Part shown: positions 8,349 through 16,760 of the stretch, piece by piece
How the letters are laid out: every line of letters starts with the position of its first letter
Position numbering within the stretch: the stretch's first letter is position 1
Assembly (NCBI RefSeq): GCF_026340305.1
Contig: NZ_JAPEPI010000001.1
Coordinates: 434,001-498,000 of the forward strand
Length of the DNA: 64,000 bases
Source of the DNA: Streptomyces sp. NBC_01381
Lineage (GTDB): Bacteria; Actinomycetota; Actinomycetes; Streptomycetales; Streptomycetaceae
Direction of reading: 5' to 3'
The notes under the pieces: model-generated
What the model saw: the letters and a program-made list of their open reading frames with translations, nothing else
What the model was told of the DNA's origin: nothing
The model's database searches: none
Translations under genes and position numbers: made by a program

Positions 8349-9746
8349 GTGGCCGCGCCCGCACCCAGCAACAACCGCAAGGTACTCGGACGGCTCTCGC
8401 TGCCCGAGCGGAACTTCGTCGCGAACGCGCTGCGTGCCGAGACCGTCGGCGGTGTCCTCCTCCTCGTCGCCGCCGTCACCGCGCTGATCTGGGCCAACAC
8501 GGCCACGGGGTCGTACAAGTCGGTGAGCGGCTTCCACCTGGGTCCGGCCTCGCTCGGCCTCGATCTCTCCATCCAGCACTGGGCCGCCGACGGGCTGCTC
8601 GCCGTCTTCTTCTTCGTCGCCGGCATCGAACTCAAGCGCGAGCTGGTCGCCGGCGATCTGCGCGACCCCAAGGCCGCCGCCCTGCCCGTCGTCGCAGCGC
8701 TCTGCGGCATGGCCGTGCCCGCCCTCGTGTACGTCCTGACCAACACCGTCGGCGGCGGCTCGATGGACGGCTGGGCCGTGCCGACCGCCACCGACATCGC
8801 CTTCGCGCTCGCGGTCCTCGCGGTCATCGGCACGTCCCTGCCGTCCGCGCTGCGCGCCTTCCTGCTCACGCTCGCCGTCGTCGACGACCTCTTCGCGATC
8901 CTGATCATCGCGGTCTTCTTCACCAGCGACATCGACTTCGCGGCGCTCGGCGGCGCGGTCGTCGGCCTCGCGGTCTTCTGGGTGCTGCTGCGCAAGGGCG
9001 TGCGCGGCTGGTACATCTACGTTCCGCTGGCCCTGGTCATCTGGGGCCTGATGTACAACAGCGGCATCCACGCCACCATCGCCGGTGTCGCGATGGGCCT
9101 GATGCTGCGCTGCACCCGCCGCGACGACGAGGAGCACTCGCCCGGCGAGCACATCGAGCACCTGGTGCGCCCGCTCTCCGCGGGCCTCGCCGTGCCGCTG
9201 TTCGCGCTGTTCAGCGCCGGTGTCGCGGTGTCGGGCGGCGCGCTCGGAGACGTATTCACCAAACCGGAGACGCTCGGTGTGGTGCTCGGTCTCGTGGTCG
9301 GCAAGGCGGTCGGCATCTTCGGCGGCACCTGGCTCGCGGCGCGCTTCACCAGGGCCGAGCTCAACGACGAACTGGCCTGGCCCGACGTCTTCGCGGTCGC
9401 CTCGCTCGCCGGGATCGGCTTCACCGTCTCGCTCCTGATCGGCGAACTCGCCTTCACCGAGGACCCGCTGCTCACCGACGAGATCAAGGCCGCCGTCCTG
9501 ATGGGCTCGCTCATCGCGGCCGTGCTCGCCGCGATCCTGCTCAAGGTCCGCAACGCCAAGTACCGCACGATGGTGGCCGAGGAGGAGCGCGACGACGACC
9601 TCGACGGCATCCCCGACATCTACGAGCAGGACAAGCCGGAGTACCACCTGCGGATGGCCGCGATCTACGAGAAGAAGGCGGCCGAACACCGCAGGCTTGC
9701 CGAAGTGTCGGGCGGGGCACGCGCCGATGACGAGGGTCCGGCATGA
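8349..9746 (+). CDS. nhaA: Na+/H+ antiporter NhaA
   Basis: A 465-residue inner-membrane antiporter exchanging cytoplasmic Na+ for external H+. The family signatures TDIAFALAV and LAVVDDLFAI, the latter with the paired Asp that binds the ion, are present, with about twelve hydrophobic segments. The C-terminal 60 residues are charged and hydrophilic, a tail not present in E. coli NhaA but common in actinobacteria. The GTG at 8349 is preceded by GGAGG 9 nt away. A degenerate 14-bp repeat array begins directly at its stop codon. Confidence 0.93.
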   Translation: MAAPAPSNNRKVLGRLSLPERNFVANALRAETVGGVLLLVAAVTALIWANTATGSYKSVSGFHLGPASLGLDLSIQHWAADGLLAVFFFVAGIELKRELVAGDLRDPKAAALPVVAALCGMAVPALVYVLTNTVGGGSMDGWAVPTATDIAFALAVLAVIGTSLPSALRAFLLTLAVVDDLFAILIIAVFFTSDIDFAALGGAVVGLAVFWVLLRKGVRGWYIYVPLALVIWGLMYNSGIHATIAGVAMGLMLRCTRRDDEEHSPGEHIEHLVRPLSAGLAVPLFALFSAGVAVSGGALGDVFTKPETLGVVLGLVVGKAVGIFGGTWLAARFTRAELNDELAWPDVFAVASLAGIGFTVSLLIGELAFTEDPLLTDEIKAAVLMGSLIAAVLAAILLKVRNAKYRTMVAEEERDDDLDGIPDIYEQDKPEYHLRMAAIYEKKAAEHRRLAEVSGGARADDEGPA

Positions 9747-9839
9747 TCTGAGCAGACTTATCTGCGCAGACTTAGCAGACTTGCTGCGCAGACCTAGCTG
9801 AGCAGTCGTATCTGAACAGACGTATCCGAGCAGGCTTAT
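9747..9839 (+). repeat. Degenerate 14-bp tandem repeat array, about 6.6 units
   Basis: Units resembling TCTGAGCAGACTTA run head to tail from the base after the nhaA stop: 9747, 9761, a shortened unit at 9775-9783, then 9784, 9798, 9812 and 9826. The core GCAGAC(T/G)TA is kept in most units. It fills almost all of the nhaA-holin spacer. A 14-bp period is incompatible with coding, so an RNA or protein-binding role, or simple slippage, is more likely. Confidence 0.8.
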
Positions 9840-9866
9840 GCACGCTTACGGAAGAGGGAGTACGCG

Positions 9867-10364
9867 ATGAGCGCACCCGACGGGCCCGTCGGCACCGAGC
9901 GCAGCCTCGGCCAGCTGGTCTCCACCGCGACCAGCGAGATGTCGGCGCTGGTGCACGACGAGATCGCACTGGCCAAGGCGCAGCTGCGGCAGGACGTCAA
10001 GCGCGGTGCGGTCGGCGGTGCCGCGTTCGCCGCGGCGGGCGCGGTGCTGATCTTCTCGCTGCCGATGCTGAGCTTCGCCCTCGCGTACGGCATCGAGACC
10101 TGGAGCGGCTGGAATCTGGCGATCTGCTTCGTGCTGTCCTTCGCGGCGAACGTGCTGGTCGCGGGGCTCCTCGCGCTCATCGGCGTCATCTTCGCGAAGA
10201 AGGCCAAGAAGGGCAGGGGCGCGCAGAAGGCGGCCGCTTCGGCCAAGGAGACGGCTGCCGTACTGGGGAACGTCAAGCCGCACCCCCGCGTGGTGAGCCC
10301 CGCGGGTGCCGCCGTCGACCGTGTCGGTGAGAAGGCCGCGGCTGTGGCACGCTCGTCTTCATGA
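9867..10364 (+). CDS. Holin-like membrane protein (Phage_holin_3_6 / holin-X type)
   Basis: A 165-residue protein with an N-terminal amphipathic, charged helix, two strong membrane helices (about residues 50-73 and 85-112) and a Lys/Ala-rich cytoplasmic tail. Chromosomal actinobacterial relatives carry the phage-holin name although there is no prophage around them; a lytic role is not implied. The ATG at 9867 is preceded by GGAAGAGGGAG. The stop overlaps the next start as ATGA, so it is translationally coupled to the hydrolase. Confidence 0.8.
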   Translation: MSAPDGPVGTERSLGQLVSTATSEMSALVHDEIALAKAQLRQDVKRGAVGGAAFAAAGAVLIFSLPMLSFALAYGIETWSGWNLAICFVLSFAANVLVAGLLALIGVIFAKKAKKGRGAQKAAASAKETAAVLGNVKPHPRVVSPAGAAVDRVGEKAAAVARSSS

Positions 10365-11299
10365 CGGACCCCGCCCCTCTTTCGGCCCAGCCGCCCTCGC
10401 TCGTACGCATCGAAGGCCCCTGGACCCACCGGGATGTCGCCGCCAACGGCGCGCGCTTCCACATCGCCGAGATGGGCGACGGGCCGCTGGTGCTGCTGCT
10501 GCACGGCTTCCCGCAGTTCTGGTGGACCTGGCGGCACCAGATGGTGGCGCTCGCCGACGCGGGGTTCCGTGCGGTCGCGATGGACCTGCGGGGCGTGGGC
10601 GGCAGCGACCGTACGCCGCGCGGCTACGACCCGGCGAACCTCGCGCTCGACATCACGGGCGTCGTCCGGTCCCTCGGTGAGCCGGACGCCGCGCTCGTCG
10701 GGCACGACCTGGGCGGATATCTGGCGTGGACGGCGGCCGTGATGCGGCCCAAGCTGGTGCGCCGCCTCGCCGTCTCCTCGATGCCGCATCCGCGGCGCTG
10801 GCGCTCGGCGATGCTGTCGGACCGCAAGCAGACCGCCGCCGGGTCGTACGTCTGGGGTTTCCAGCGGCCGTGGCTGCCGGAGCGTCAACTCGTCGCGGAC
10901 GACGGGGCCCTGGTGGGGCGTCTGGTGCGGGACTGGTCGGGGCCGCAGCTGCCGGACGACGAGACGGTGGAGACGTACCAGCGGGCCATGACCATCCCCT
11001 CGACGGCGCACTGCTCGATCGAGCCGTACCGCTGGATGGTGCGCTCGATGGCCCGCCCCGACGGCATCCAGTTCAACCGCCGCATGAAGCGGCCGGTGCA
11101 GGTTCCCACGCTGCATCTGCACGGATCGCTCGACCCCGTGATGCGTACGAGGAGCGCGGCGGGCTCCGGCGAATACGTCGAAGCGCCGTACCGCTGGCGG
11201 CTTTTCGACGGGCTCGGGCACTTTCCTCACGAAGAGGACCCTGTTGCGTTCTCGACCGAGCTGGTGAACTGGCTGAAGGATCCCGAGCCGGATCGGTGA
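10361..11299 (+). CDS. Alpha/beta hydrolase, epoxide-hydrolase-like
   Basis: A 312-residue cytosolic alpha/beta hydrolase. The oxyanion segment HGFPQFWWTW (from H48) and the nucleophile elbow GHDLGG with Asp116 rather than Ser match the epoxide hydrolase/haloalkane dehalogenase branch. A late GSLDP acid region and GLGHFPHEE supply the remaining catalytic residues. The substrate cannot be read from sequence. The start overlaps the holin-like gene by four bases. Confidence 0.85.
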   Translation: MTDPAPLSAQPPSLVRIEGPWTHRDVAANGARFHIAEMGDGPLVLLLHGFPQFWWTWRHQMVALADAGFRAVAMDLRGVGGSDRTPRGYDPANLALDITGVVRSLGEPDAALVGHDLGGYLAWTAAVMRPKLVRRLAVSSMPHPRRWRSAMLSDRKQTAAGSYVWGFQRPWLPERQLVADDGALVGRLVRDWSGPQLPDDETVETYQRAMTIPSTAHCSIEPYRWMVRSMARPDGIQFNRRMKRPVQVPTLHLHGSLDPVMRTRSAAGSGEYVEAPYRWRLFDGLGHFPHEEDPVAFSTELVNWLKDPEPDR

Positions 11300-11654
11300 G
11301 GGTTTCGGGCCCCTGAATCGACCCCTGAATCGTCGGTGGGCGAACGCCTGTACTACGAACGGCCACTTGCCCCCCGCATAGGCCAATTGGGGCCCCTGGG
11401 CGCGGTTACCGACCTTGAGGCACGGGCACACGTCGGGGTATGGGCTGGACGCACGACTACAGTGACGCAGCACGCAACCGCCGCTCGGCCACAGCGCTGA
11501 ACAGCCATGAGGGGGGCGGCCCGCACGATCCGGGCCACGAAGGCCCTGCTCAGGGCATCGGCATTCCACGCATCTTGCGCCGCAGGGCCCGCTGGGTCTC
11601 GGCGCGGCTGCGTCATACGCGCGACTGATCCGGGGCGGCGCCCCGGCACCCCGC
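11300..11654. other. 355-bp convergent spacer
   Basis: This lies between the convergent hydrolase and MarP genes. It has a short direct repeat (CCCTGAATCG twice, near 11310-11330) and one marginal small ORF on the plus strand. No clear hairpin terminator was found. Confidence 0.4.
11440..11628 (+). CDS. Marginal small ORF, 62 residues
   Basis: This ORF starts at ATG 11440 and encodes a small basic protein ending in an Arg-rich segment (GIGIPRILRRRARW). About four fifths of third positions are G or C, which is coding-like but not decisive in such GC-rich DNA. There is no good Shine-Dalgarno and no recognised domain. It may be chance. Confidence 0.28.
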   Translation: MGWTHDYSDAARNRRSATALNSHEGGGPHDPGHEGPAQGIGIPRILRRRARWVSARLRHTRD

Positions 11655-12857
11655 CTACAGCGCGCAACCCTCGCTGTCGACCTCCTGGTTGGCGGTGCGG
11701 CCGGCCTCGATGTCCTCGCGGACCTCGTCGGCCGTGAGCGCGTAGCCGGTGTCCGGGTCGTCGAGGGACTTCGCGAACACCACGCCGTACACCTTGCCGT
11801 CCGGCGTGAGCAGCGGGCCGCCGGAGTTGCCCTGGCGGACGGTCGCGTAGAGCGAGTACACATCGCGGCGCACGGTGCCCCGGTGGTAGATGTCCGGGCC
11901 GTTGGCCGTGATGCGGCCGCGCACGCGCGCGGGGCGCACGTCGTACGGACCGTTCTCCGGGAAGCCCGCGACGATCGCGTTGTCACCGCTGACCGCGTCC
12001 TTCGACGTGAACTGCAGCGGGGGCGCCTGGAGGGTCGGCACGTCGAGTACGGCGATGTCGCGCTCCCAGTCGTAGAGCACGACCTTCGCGTCGTACGTCC
12101 GGCCGTCTCCGCCTATCTGCACGGTCGGCTCGTCCACGCCGCCCACCACATGCGCGTTCGTCATCACACGGCGGTCGGAGAAGACGAAGCCGGTGCCTTC
12201 GAGGACCTTGCCGCAGCCGCGGGCCTCGCCCTGCACCTTCACGATGGACTGCTTGGCCTTCGTCGCGACCGCGCTCTTGGCGAGCCTGGGGTCGGGGGGC
12301 CGGACCTCGGTGATGGGCTCGTTCGAGAACGGGCTGAAGACCTGCGGGAAGCCGTTGCGCGCGAGGACGGAGGAGAAGTCCGCGAACCAGGTGTCGGCCT
12401 GGTTGGGCAGAGCGCGCGAGACGCCGAGCAGGATCTTGGAGTTACGGACTTCCTTGCCGAGCGTCGGCAGCGTCGTACCCGCGAGGGCGGAGCCGATCAG
12501 CCAGGCGACGAGGAGCATCGCCACCACGTTGACCAGGGCGCCGCCCGTCGCGTCCAGGGCGCGGGCGGGCTGCCAGGTGATGTATCTGCGCAGCTTGTTG
12601 CCGAGGTGTGTGGTGAAGGCCTGGCCGATCGAGGCGCAGACGATCACGATGACGACGGCGACGACGGCGGCCGTCGTGCCCACCGCCTGCTTGTCGTCCG
12701 TGAAGGCGCCCCAGATGACGGGCAGCAGGTACACCGCGACGAGGCCGCCGCCCAGGAAACCGATCACCGACAGGATGCCGACGACGAATCCCTGGCGATA
12801 GCCGACCACCGCGAACCACACGGCGGCGACCACCAACAGGATGTCCAGCACGTTCAC
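11655..12857 (-). CDS. MarP-type membrane serine protease (CvpA domain plus trypsin-like domain)
   Basis: A 400-residue protein with four N-terminal transmembrane helices in a CvpA-like domain (residues 1-130) followed by a secreted trypsin-like domain. The triad is H236 (TNAHVVGG), D267 (RDIAVLD) and S345 (GNSGGP). C215 and C398 match the positions of the disulfide known in M. tuberculosis Rv3671c/MarP, where it stabilises the active protease and supports acid and oxidative resistance. GTG at 12857 has GAGG 9 nt upstream. It lies just downstream of a NUDIX gene on the same strand. Confidence 0.92.
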   Translation of the reverse strand: MNVLDILLVVAAVWFAVVGYRQGFVVGILSVIGFLGGGLVAVYLLPVIWGAFTDDKQAVGTTAAVVAVVIVIVCASIGQAFTTHLGNKLRRYITWQPARALDATGGALVNVVAMLLVAWLIGSALAGTTLPTLGKEVRNSKILLGVSRALPNQADTWFADFSSVLARNGFPQVFSPFSNEPITEVRPPDPRLAKSAVATKAKQSIVKVQGEARGCGKVLEGTGFVFSDRRVMTNAHVVGGVDEPTVQIGGDGRTYDAKVVLYDWERDIAVLDVPTLQAPPLQFTSKDAVSGDNAIVAGFPENGPYDVRPARVRGRITANGPDIYHRGTVRRDVYSLYATVRQGNSGGPLLTPDGKVYGVVFAKSLDDPDTGYALTADEVREDIEAGRTANQEVDSEGCAL

Positions 12858-12906
12858 CGATTCAATCCTCGCCTCGCATCGCGGTCGCCACGTCCCCGCA
12901 ACCTTG

Positions 12907-13731
12907 TCATGCGCGCCAGTCGAGCGGGACCTGCTTCGTGCGGTCCCAGGGGCGCTCCCAGCCCGCGAAGTGCAGGATCTTGTCGATCACCCCGGCCGTA
13001 AAACCCCAGACCAGAGCGGATTCGACCAGGAAGGCGGGACCTTCGTGGCCGCGCGGGTGGACGGCCGTCGCGCGGTTGTCGGGATCCGTGAGATCGGCCA
13101 CGGGGACCGTGAAGACGCGGGCCGTCTCGGCCGGATCGACCACGCCTACGGGACTGGGTGAACGCCACCATCCCAGTACGGGCGTGACGACGAAATCGCT
13201 CACCGGGATGAAGAGGCGGGGCAGCACGCCGAAGAGCTGGACGCCGCGGGGGTCGAGCCCGGTCTCCTCCTCGGCCTCGCGCAGGGCGGCCCTCAGGGGG
13301 CCGTCCGTCTGCGGATCGCCGTCCTCGGGGTCGAGGGAGCCGCCCGGGAAGGAGGGCTGGCCGGCGTGCGAGCGCAGGCTCCCGGAGCGCTCCATGAGGA
13401 GCAGCTCGGGTCCTTGGGCGCCCTCTCCGAAGAGGATCAGTACGGCGGACTGGCGTCCGGCGCCGCTCTCCGGGGGCAGGAAGCGGCTGAGCTGGGTCGG
13501 CTTGACGGTCTGAGCGGCGCGGACGACGGGGGTCAGCCAGGCGGGGAGGCCTTCGGTGCTGAGGCGCACGTGGCCGTTGGGGCTGTCTGTGCGGCCGTGC
13601 TCATTGGGGGTGCCGGTGTGGCCGTGCTCATTGGGGCTGCCCGTGCGGCCGTGCCCCTGGAAGCCGTTCCCGTTCGTCATGTGCGCATCGCTCGTGTCGG
13701 TTGTCTCGCCTGTATCGCTCGCGTGCGTCAT
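12907..13731 (-). CDS. NUDIX hydrolase, CoA pyrophosphatase-like
   Basis: The NUDIX box is GGSLDPEDGD followed by REAEEETGL, preceded by the LRSHAGQPSFPGG context typical of the NudL/CoA diphosphatase group, which cleaves CoA and its derivatives. The N-terminal 65 residues are low complexity with about three copies of an NEHGRTGSPN-like decapeptide encoded by a 30-bp repeat; copy number may vary between strains. ATG at 13731 has a G-rich stretch nearby; GTG 13737 or ATG 13680 are alternatives. It sits between nth and marP on the same strand. Confidence 0.85.
   Translation of the reverse strand: MTHASDTGETTDTSDAHMTNGNGFQGHGRTGSPNEHGHTGTPNEHGRTDSPNGHVRLSTEGLPAWLTPVVRAAQTVKPTQLSRFLPPESGAGRQSAVLILFGEGAQGPELLLMERSGSLRSHAGQPSFPGGSLDPEDGDPQTDGPLRAALREAEEETGLDPRGVQLFGVLPRLFIPVSDFVVTPVLGWWRSPSPVGVVDPAETARVFTVPVADLTDPDNRATAVHPRGHEGPAFLVESALVWGFTAGVIDKILHFAGWERPWDRTKQVPLDWRA
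13588..13661 (-). repeat. About 30-bp tandem repeat inside NUDIX gene
   Basis: Roughly 2.5 copies of a 30-bp unit (CGGCCGTGCTCATTGGGG core) keep the reading frame and encode His/Gly/Thr/Ser/Pro/Asn decapeptides in the disordered N-terminal tail of the NUDIX protein. Confidence 0.65.
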
Positions 13732-13748
13732 CGGCACCCCCGTCCAAC

Positions 13749-13757
13749 TGTGGACAA
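13749..13757 (-). other. Isolated DnaA box (TTGTCCACA)
   Basis: The plus strand reads TGTGGACAA, a perfect match to the preferred Streptomyces DnaA box, in the 49-bp gap between the nth stop and the NUDIX start. A single box is not an origin. Confidence 0.45.
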
Positions 13758-13786
13758 CGCCTGTGGCCCCTCGGTTGGTTCCTCGC

Positions 13787-14698
13787 TCATGCGGCGCCCA
13801 GTGGCGGCGCCGCCTTTCCCGGGTAGTCCGGCGGGGGCTTGAGGCGCTGGCCCGGCAGGCCGCCCATCTCGTACTTGAGGAGTTTCTTCGCCTTCTCCGG
13901 GTCGGTCTCGCCCTCCCCGTACGACGGGCAGAGGTCGGCGATGGGGCAGGCGCCGCAGGCGGGCTTGCGGGCGTGGCAGATGCGGCGGCCGTGGAAGATC
14001 ACCCGGTGCGAGAGCATCGTCCACTCGCTCTTCGGGAAGAGGTCGGCGATGGCGGCCTCGACCTTCTCCGGGTCGGTCTCCTCGGTCCACTTCCACCGGC
14101 GGACGAGGCGCCCGAAGTGGGTGTCCACGGTGATTCCGGGGACTCCGAAGGCGTTGCCGAGCACCACGAACGCCGTTTTGCGGCCTACGCCGGGCAGCTT
14201 GACCAGGTCCTCTATGCGGCCGGGGACCTCGCCGCCGTGGTTGTCCCGGAGGGCCGCGGAGAGTCCCATGATCGACTTCGTCTTCGCCCGGAAGAACCCG
14301 GTCGGCCTGATCAGTTCCTCGACCTCTTCGGGGTTGGCCGCGGCCAGGTCCTCCGGGGTCGGGTACGCGGCGAAGAGGCGCGGTGTCGTCTGGTTCACCC
14401 TCAGGTCGGTGGTCTGCGCGGAGAGGACCGTGGCCACCAGGAGCTCGAAGGGGTTCTCGAAGTCCAGCTCGGGGTGCGCGTACGAGTACACCTCGGCGAG
14501 CTCGCGGTTGATGCGGCGGGCGCGGCGAACGAGGGCGGTACGGGACTCGGGCTTGGTTTGTTTTTTTGCGGGGTTGGCCTTCTTGGTGGGGGTGGGGTTC
14601 ACCGCGGCGGTGGGCTTCTTCGTCGCCGTCGTCGCCGTCTTCTTCTTTGCCGCTGCCGTCGTCGTCTTCTTCGCTGCAGGCTTCCTCACCGGTGGCAT
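13787..14698 (-). CDS. nth: Endonuclease III, DNA glycosylase/AP lyase
   Basis: This base-excision enzyme for oxidised pyrimidines has the helix-hairpin-helix LPGVGRKTA with catalytic Lys174, catalytic Asp192 in VDTHFGR, and a complete 4Fe-4S ligand set C241-x6-C248-x2-C251-x5-C257. The first 50 residues are a Lys/Ala/Thr/Pro-rich disordered extension resembling histone-like tails, absent from E. coli Nth, that probably adds DNA affinity. ATG at 14698 is chosen for the purine-rich AAAGGGACAAGG before it; an in-frame GTG at 14773 would add 25 residues. It is divergent from crp. Confidence 0.93.
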   Translation of the reverse strand: MPPVRKPAAKKTTTAAAKKKTATTATKKPTAAVNPTPTKKANPAKKQTKPESRTALVRRARRINRELAEVYSYAHPELDFENPFELLVATVLSAQTTDLRVNQTTPRLFAAYPTPEDLAAANPEEVEELIRPTGFFRAKTKSIMGLSAALRDNHGGEVPGRIEDLVKLPGVGRKTAFVVLGNAFGVPGITVDTHFGRLVRRWKWTEETDPEKVEAAIADLFPKSEWTMLSHRVIFHGRRICHARKPACGACPIADLCPSYGEGETDPEKAKKLLKYEMGGLPGQRLKPPPDYPGKAAPPLGAA

Positions 14699-14921
14699 CC
14701 TTGTCCCTTTTGTCTCATTCTCTGGTTCAGAGGAAGCCTGTTCGCCCACAGCGGAATCACGGCGTGCGGTCACCCTTCCAGCCCCCCTTGGCCTGTGCTC
14801 TCACCGGCTTTTTGGACACCCGGCCAGCCTAGAGCCCGGCACTGACATCCGCCCCTGACCCCATGGATCGGCCCCCAATTGGCCCCCTCCTGCATGGCAT
14901 GCGACACCAGTACGGCATCCT

Positions 14922-14935
14922 TGTGACAGATCACA
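14922..14935. promoter_or_regulatory. Crp-like palindrome TGTGA-N4-TCACA
   Basis: Perfect arms TGTGA and TCACA surround CAGA, 66 bp before the crp start and in the nth/crp divergent region. It also reads GTG-N6-CAC. The classical Crp spacing is N6 between TGTGA and TCACA, so the site is two bases short. Autoregulation is a reasonable guess only. Confidence 0.4.
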
Positions 14936-15001
14936 CTGTTTGGACCGTCCGGCAAAATGGGGAGCACGGTCCCCTGATGCAGGTCGACAAGGAGAGAACT
15001 C

Positions 15002-15676
15002 GTGGACGACGTTCTGCGGCGCGCCCCGCTCTTCGCGGCGCTCGATGACGAGCAGGCCGCGGAGCTCCGCGCCTCCATGAGTGAGGTGACGCTCGCGCGC
15101 GGGGATGCTCTGTTCCATGAGGGCGACCCCGGAGACCGCCTTTATGTGGTCACCGAGGGCAAGGTGAAGCTCCACCGGACCTCACCCGACGGGCGCGAGA
15201 ACATGCTCGCGGTGCTCGGTCCCGGCGAGCTCATCGGTGAGCTCTCGCTGTTCGACCCGGGTCCGCGTACGGCAACCGCCTCCGCCCTCACCGAGGTCAA
15301 GCTGCTCGGCCTGGGGCACGGCGACCTCCAGCCGTGGCTGAACGCGCGGCCCGAGGTGGCCGCCGCGCTGCTGCGTGCCGTCGCCCGGCGCCTGCGCAAG
15401 ACCAACGACCAGATGTCCGACCTGGTCTTCTCCGACGTGCCCGGGCGTGTGGCCCGCGCGCTCCTCGACCTGTCGCGCCGCTTCGGTGTGCAGTCCGAGG
15501 AGGGCATCCACGTCGTGCACGACCTCACGCAGGAAGAGCTGGCCCAGCTGGTCGGCGCCTCCCGCGAGACGGTCAACAAGGCGCTCGCGGACTTCGCCGG
15601 GCGCGGGTGGCTGCGGCTTGAGGCTCGCGCGGTGATCTTGCTGGATGTGGAGCGGTTGGCCAAGCGCTCTCGCTGA
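15002..15676 (+). CDS. crp: Crp/Fnr-family regulator, Crp orthologue
   Basis: A 224-residue regulator with an N-terminal cyclic-nucleotide-binding domain (GELIGELSLF, with E80, then R89-T90 as the phosphate-binding pair) and a C-terminal winged HTH with recognition helix GASRETVNKALADF (about 186-199). It corresponds to SCO3571, shown in S. coelicolor to affect germination and antibiotic production. GTG 15002 is preceded by AAGGAGAG. The neighbour nth is divergent, the same arrangement as in S. coelicolor as I recall it. A Crp-like palindrome lies upstream. Confidence 0.93.
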   Translation: MDDVLRRAPLFAALDDEQAAELRASMSEVTLARGDALFHEGDPGDRLYVVTEGKVKLHRTSPDGRENMLAVLGPGELIGELSLFDPGPRTATASALTEVKLLGLGHGDLQPWLNARPEVAAALLRAVARRLRKTNDQMSDLVFSDVPGRVARALLDLSRRFGVQSEEGIHVVHDLTQEELAQLVGASRETVNKALADFAGRGWLRLEARAVILLDVERLAKRSR

Positions 15677-15851
15677 CGCCGGTGCGCTGACGCTGTGTCT
15701 TACGTGGATGGGGTTCCGCCTGTTTTGAGGCTGGGCCCCATCCGTGCTTGCTGTACAGGCTTTTCCCGCCCACCCGCACGATTGCCCGGCGGGGTGGCGC
15801 AAGCCCGGACTTGACCCTCACCCGGACGTTCCGCGGCCCTGAACCAGGCCG

Positions 15852-16682
15852 TCAGATCAGGCCGTGCTCCCGCAGGTAGTCCAGCTGGGCACGGACCGAG
15901 AGTTCCGCCGCCGGCCACAGGGAGCGGTCGACGTCCGCGTACACGTGGGAGACGACGTCCGCGGGGGCCACGTGGCCGTTCTCGACGGCCGTCTCCACCT
16001 GGGCCAGGCGGGTCGCGCGGTGCGCGAGGTAGTACTCGACGGCGCCCTGCGCGTCCTCCAGGACCGGTCCGTGGCCCGGCAGGACCGTGTGCACGCCGTC
16101 GTCGACCGTCAGGGACCTGAGGCGGCGCAGCGAGTCCAGATAGTCCCCCAGGCGGCCGTCAGGGTGCGCCACGACCGTCGTACCGCGGCCCAGGACCGTA
16201 TCCCCCGTCAGGACGGACTGATCGGCCGGGAGATGGAAGCACAGGGAGTCCGCGGTGTGGCCCGGCGTCGGCACGACGCGCAGCTCCAGGCCGCCCGTCG
16301 TGATCACGTCACCCGCGGCGAGGCCCTCGTCGCCGAGGCGCAGCGCCGGGTCGAGGGCCCGGACGTTGCTGCCGGTCAGCTCGGCGAAGCGGGCGGCGCC
16401 TTCCGCGTGGTCGGGGTGGCCGTGGGTGAGGAGGGTCAGGGCCACACGCTGACCGGCCTTCTCGGCGGTGGCGATGACGTTCTGGAGGTGCGCGTCGTCC
16501 AGAGGGCCGGGGTCGATGACGACCGCGAGGCCGGAGTCCGGCTCCGCGACGATCCAGGTGTTGGTGCCGTCGAGGGTCATCGCGGACGCGTTGGGCGCGA
16601 GCACGTTGACCGCGCGGGCCGTTGCGCGACCGCTGAGCACTCCACCCCGGGGCTGTCCGGGAAGGGCGGCGGCTTCGGTCAT
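15852..16682 (-). CDS. MBL-fold metallohydrolase
   Basis: A 276-residue metallo-beta-lactamase-fold enzyme with the dinuclear metal motif THGHPDHAEG, a later GHTADS histidine, GDTVLGRG and PGHGPV. The layout fits hydroxyacylglutathione hydrolase/LACTB2-like proteins (thioester hydrolases or endoribonuclease-like), and I cannot tell which. ATG 16682 has GGGAG 9-10 nt upstream. The NUDIX gene lies 78 bp upstream on the same strand, so co-transcription is likely. Convergent with crp; the 175-bp spacer (15677-15851) shows nothing clear. Confidence 0.85.
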   Translation of the reverse strand: MTEAAALPGQPRGGVLSGRATARAVNVLAPNASAMTLDGTNTWIVAEPDSGLAVVIDPGPLDDAHLQNVIATAEKAGQRVALTLLTHGHPDHAEGAARFAELTGSNVRALDPALRLGDEGLAAGDVITTGGLELRVVPTPGHTADSLCFHLPADQSVLTGDTVLGRGTTVVAHPDGRLGDYLDSLRRLRSLTVDDGVHTVLPGHGPVLEDAQGAVEYYLAHRATRLAQVETAVENGHVAPADVVSHVYADVDRSLWPAAELSVRAQLDYLREHGLI

Positions 16683-16760
16683 GCGGGGTTACTCCCGTTC
16701 GGGTGGGGTGGAGTGACGGTGCGGGTCACGGTCCAGGTGGCAGCGGGTGGGCCCCGGGGT

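Noticed and set aside
9867..10364. Prophage, suggested by the holin-like gene
   Set aside because: No phage structural, integrase or lysis genes surround it, and this family is chromosomal in actinobacteria.
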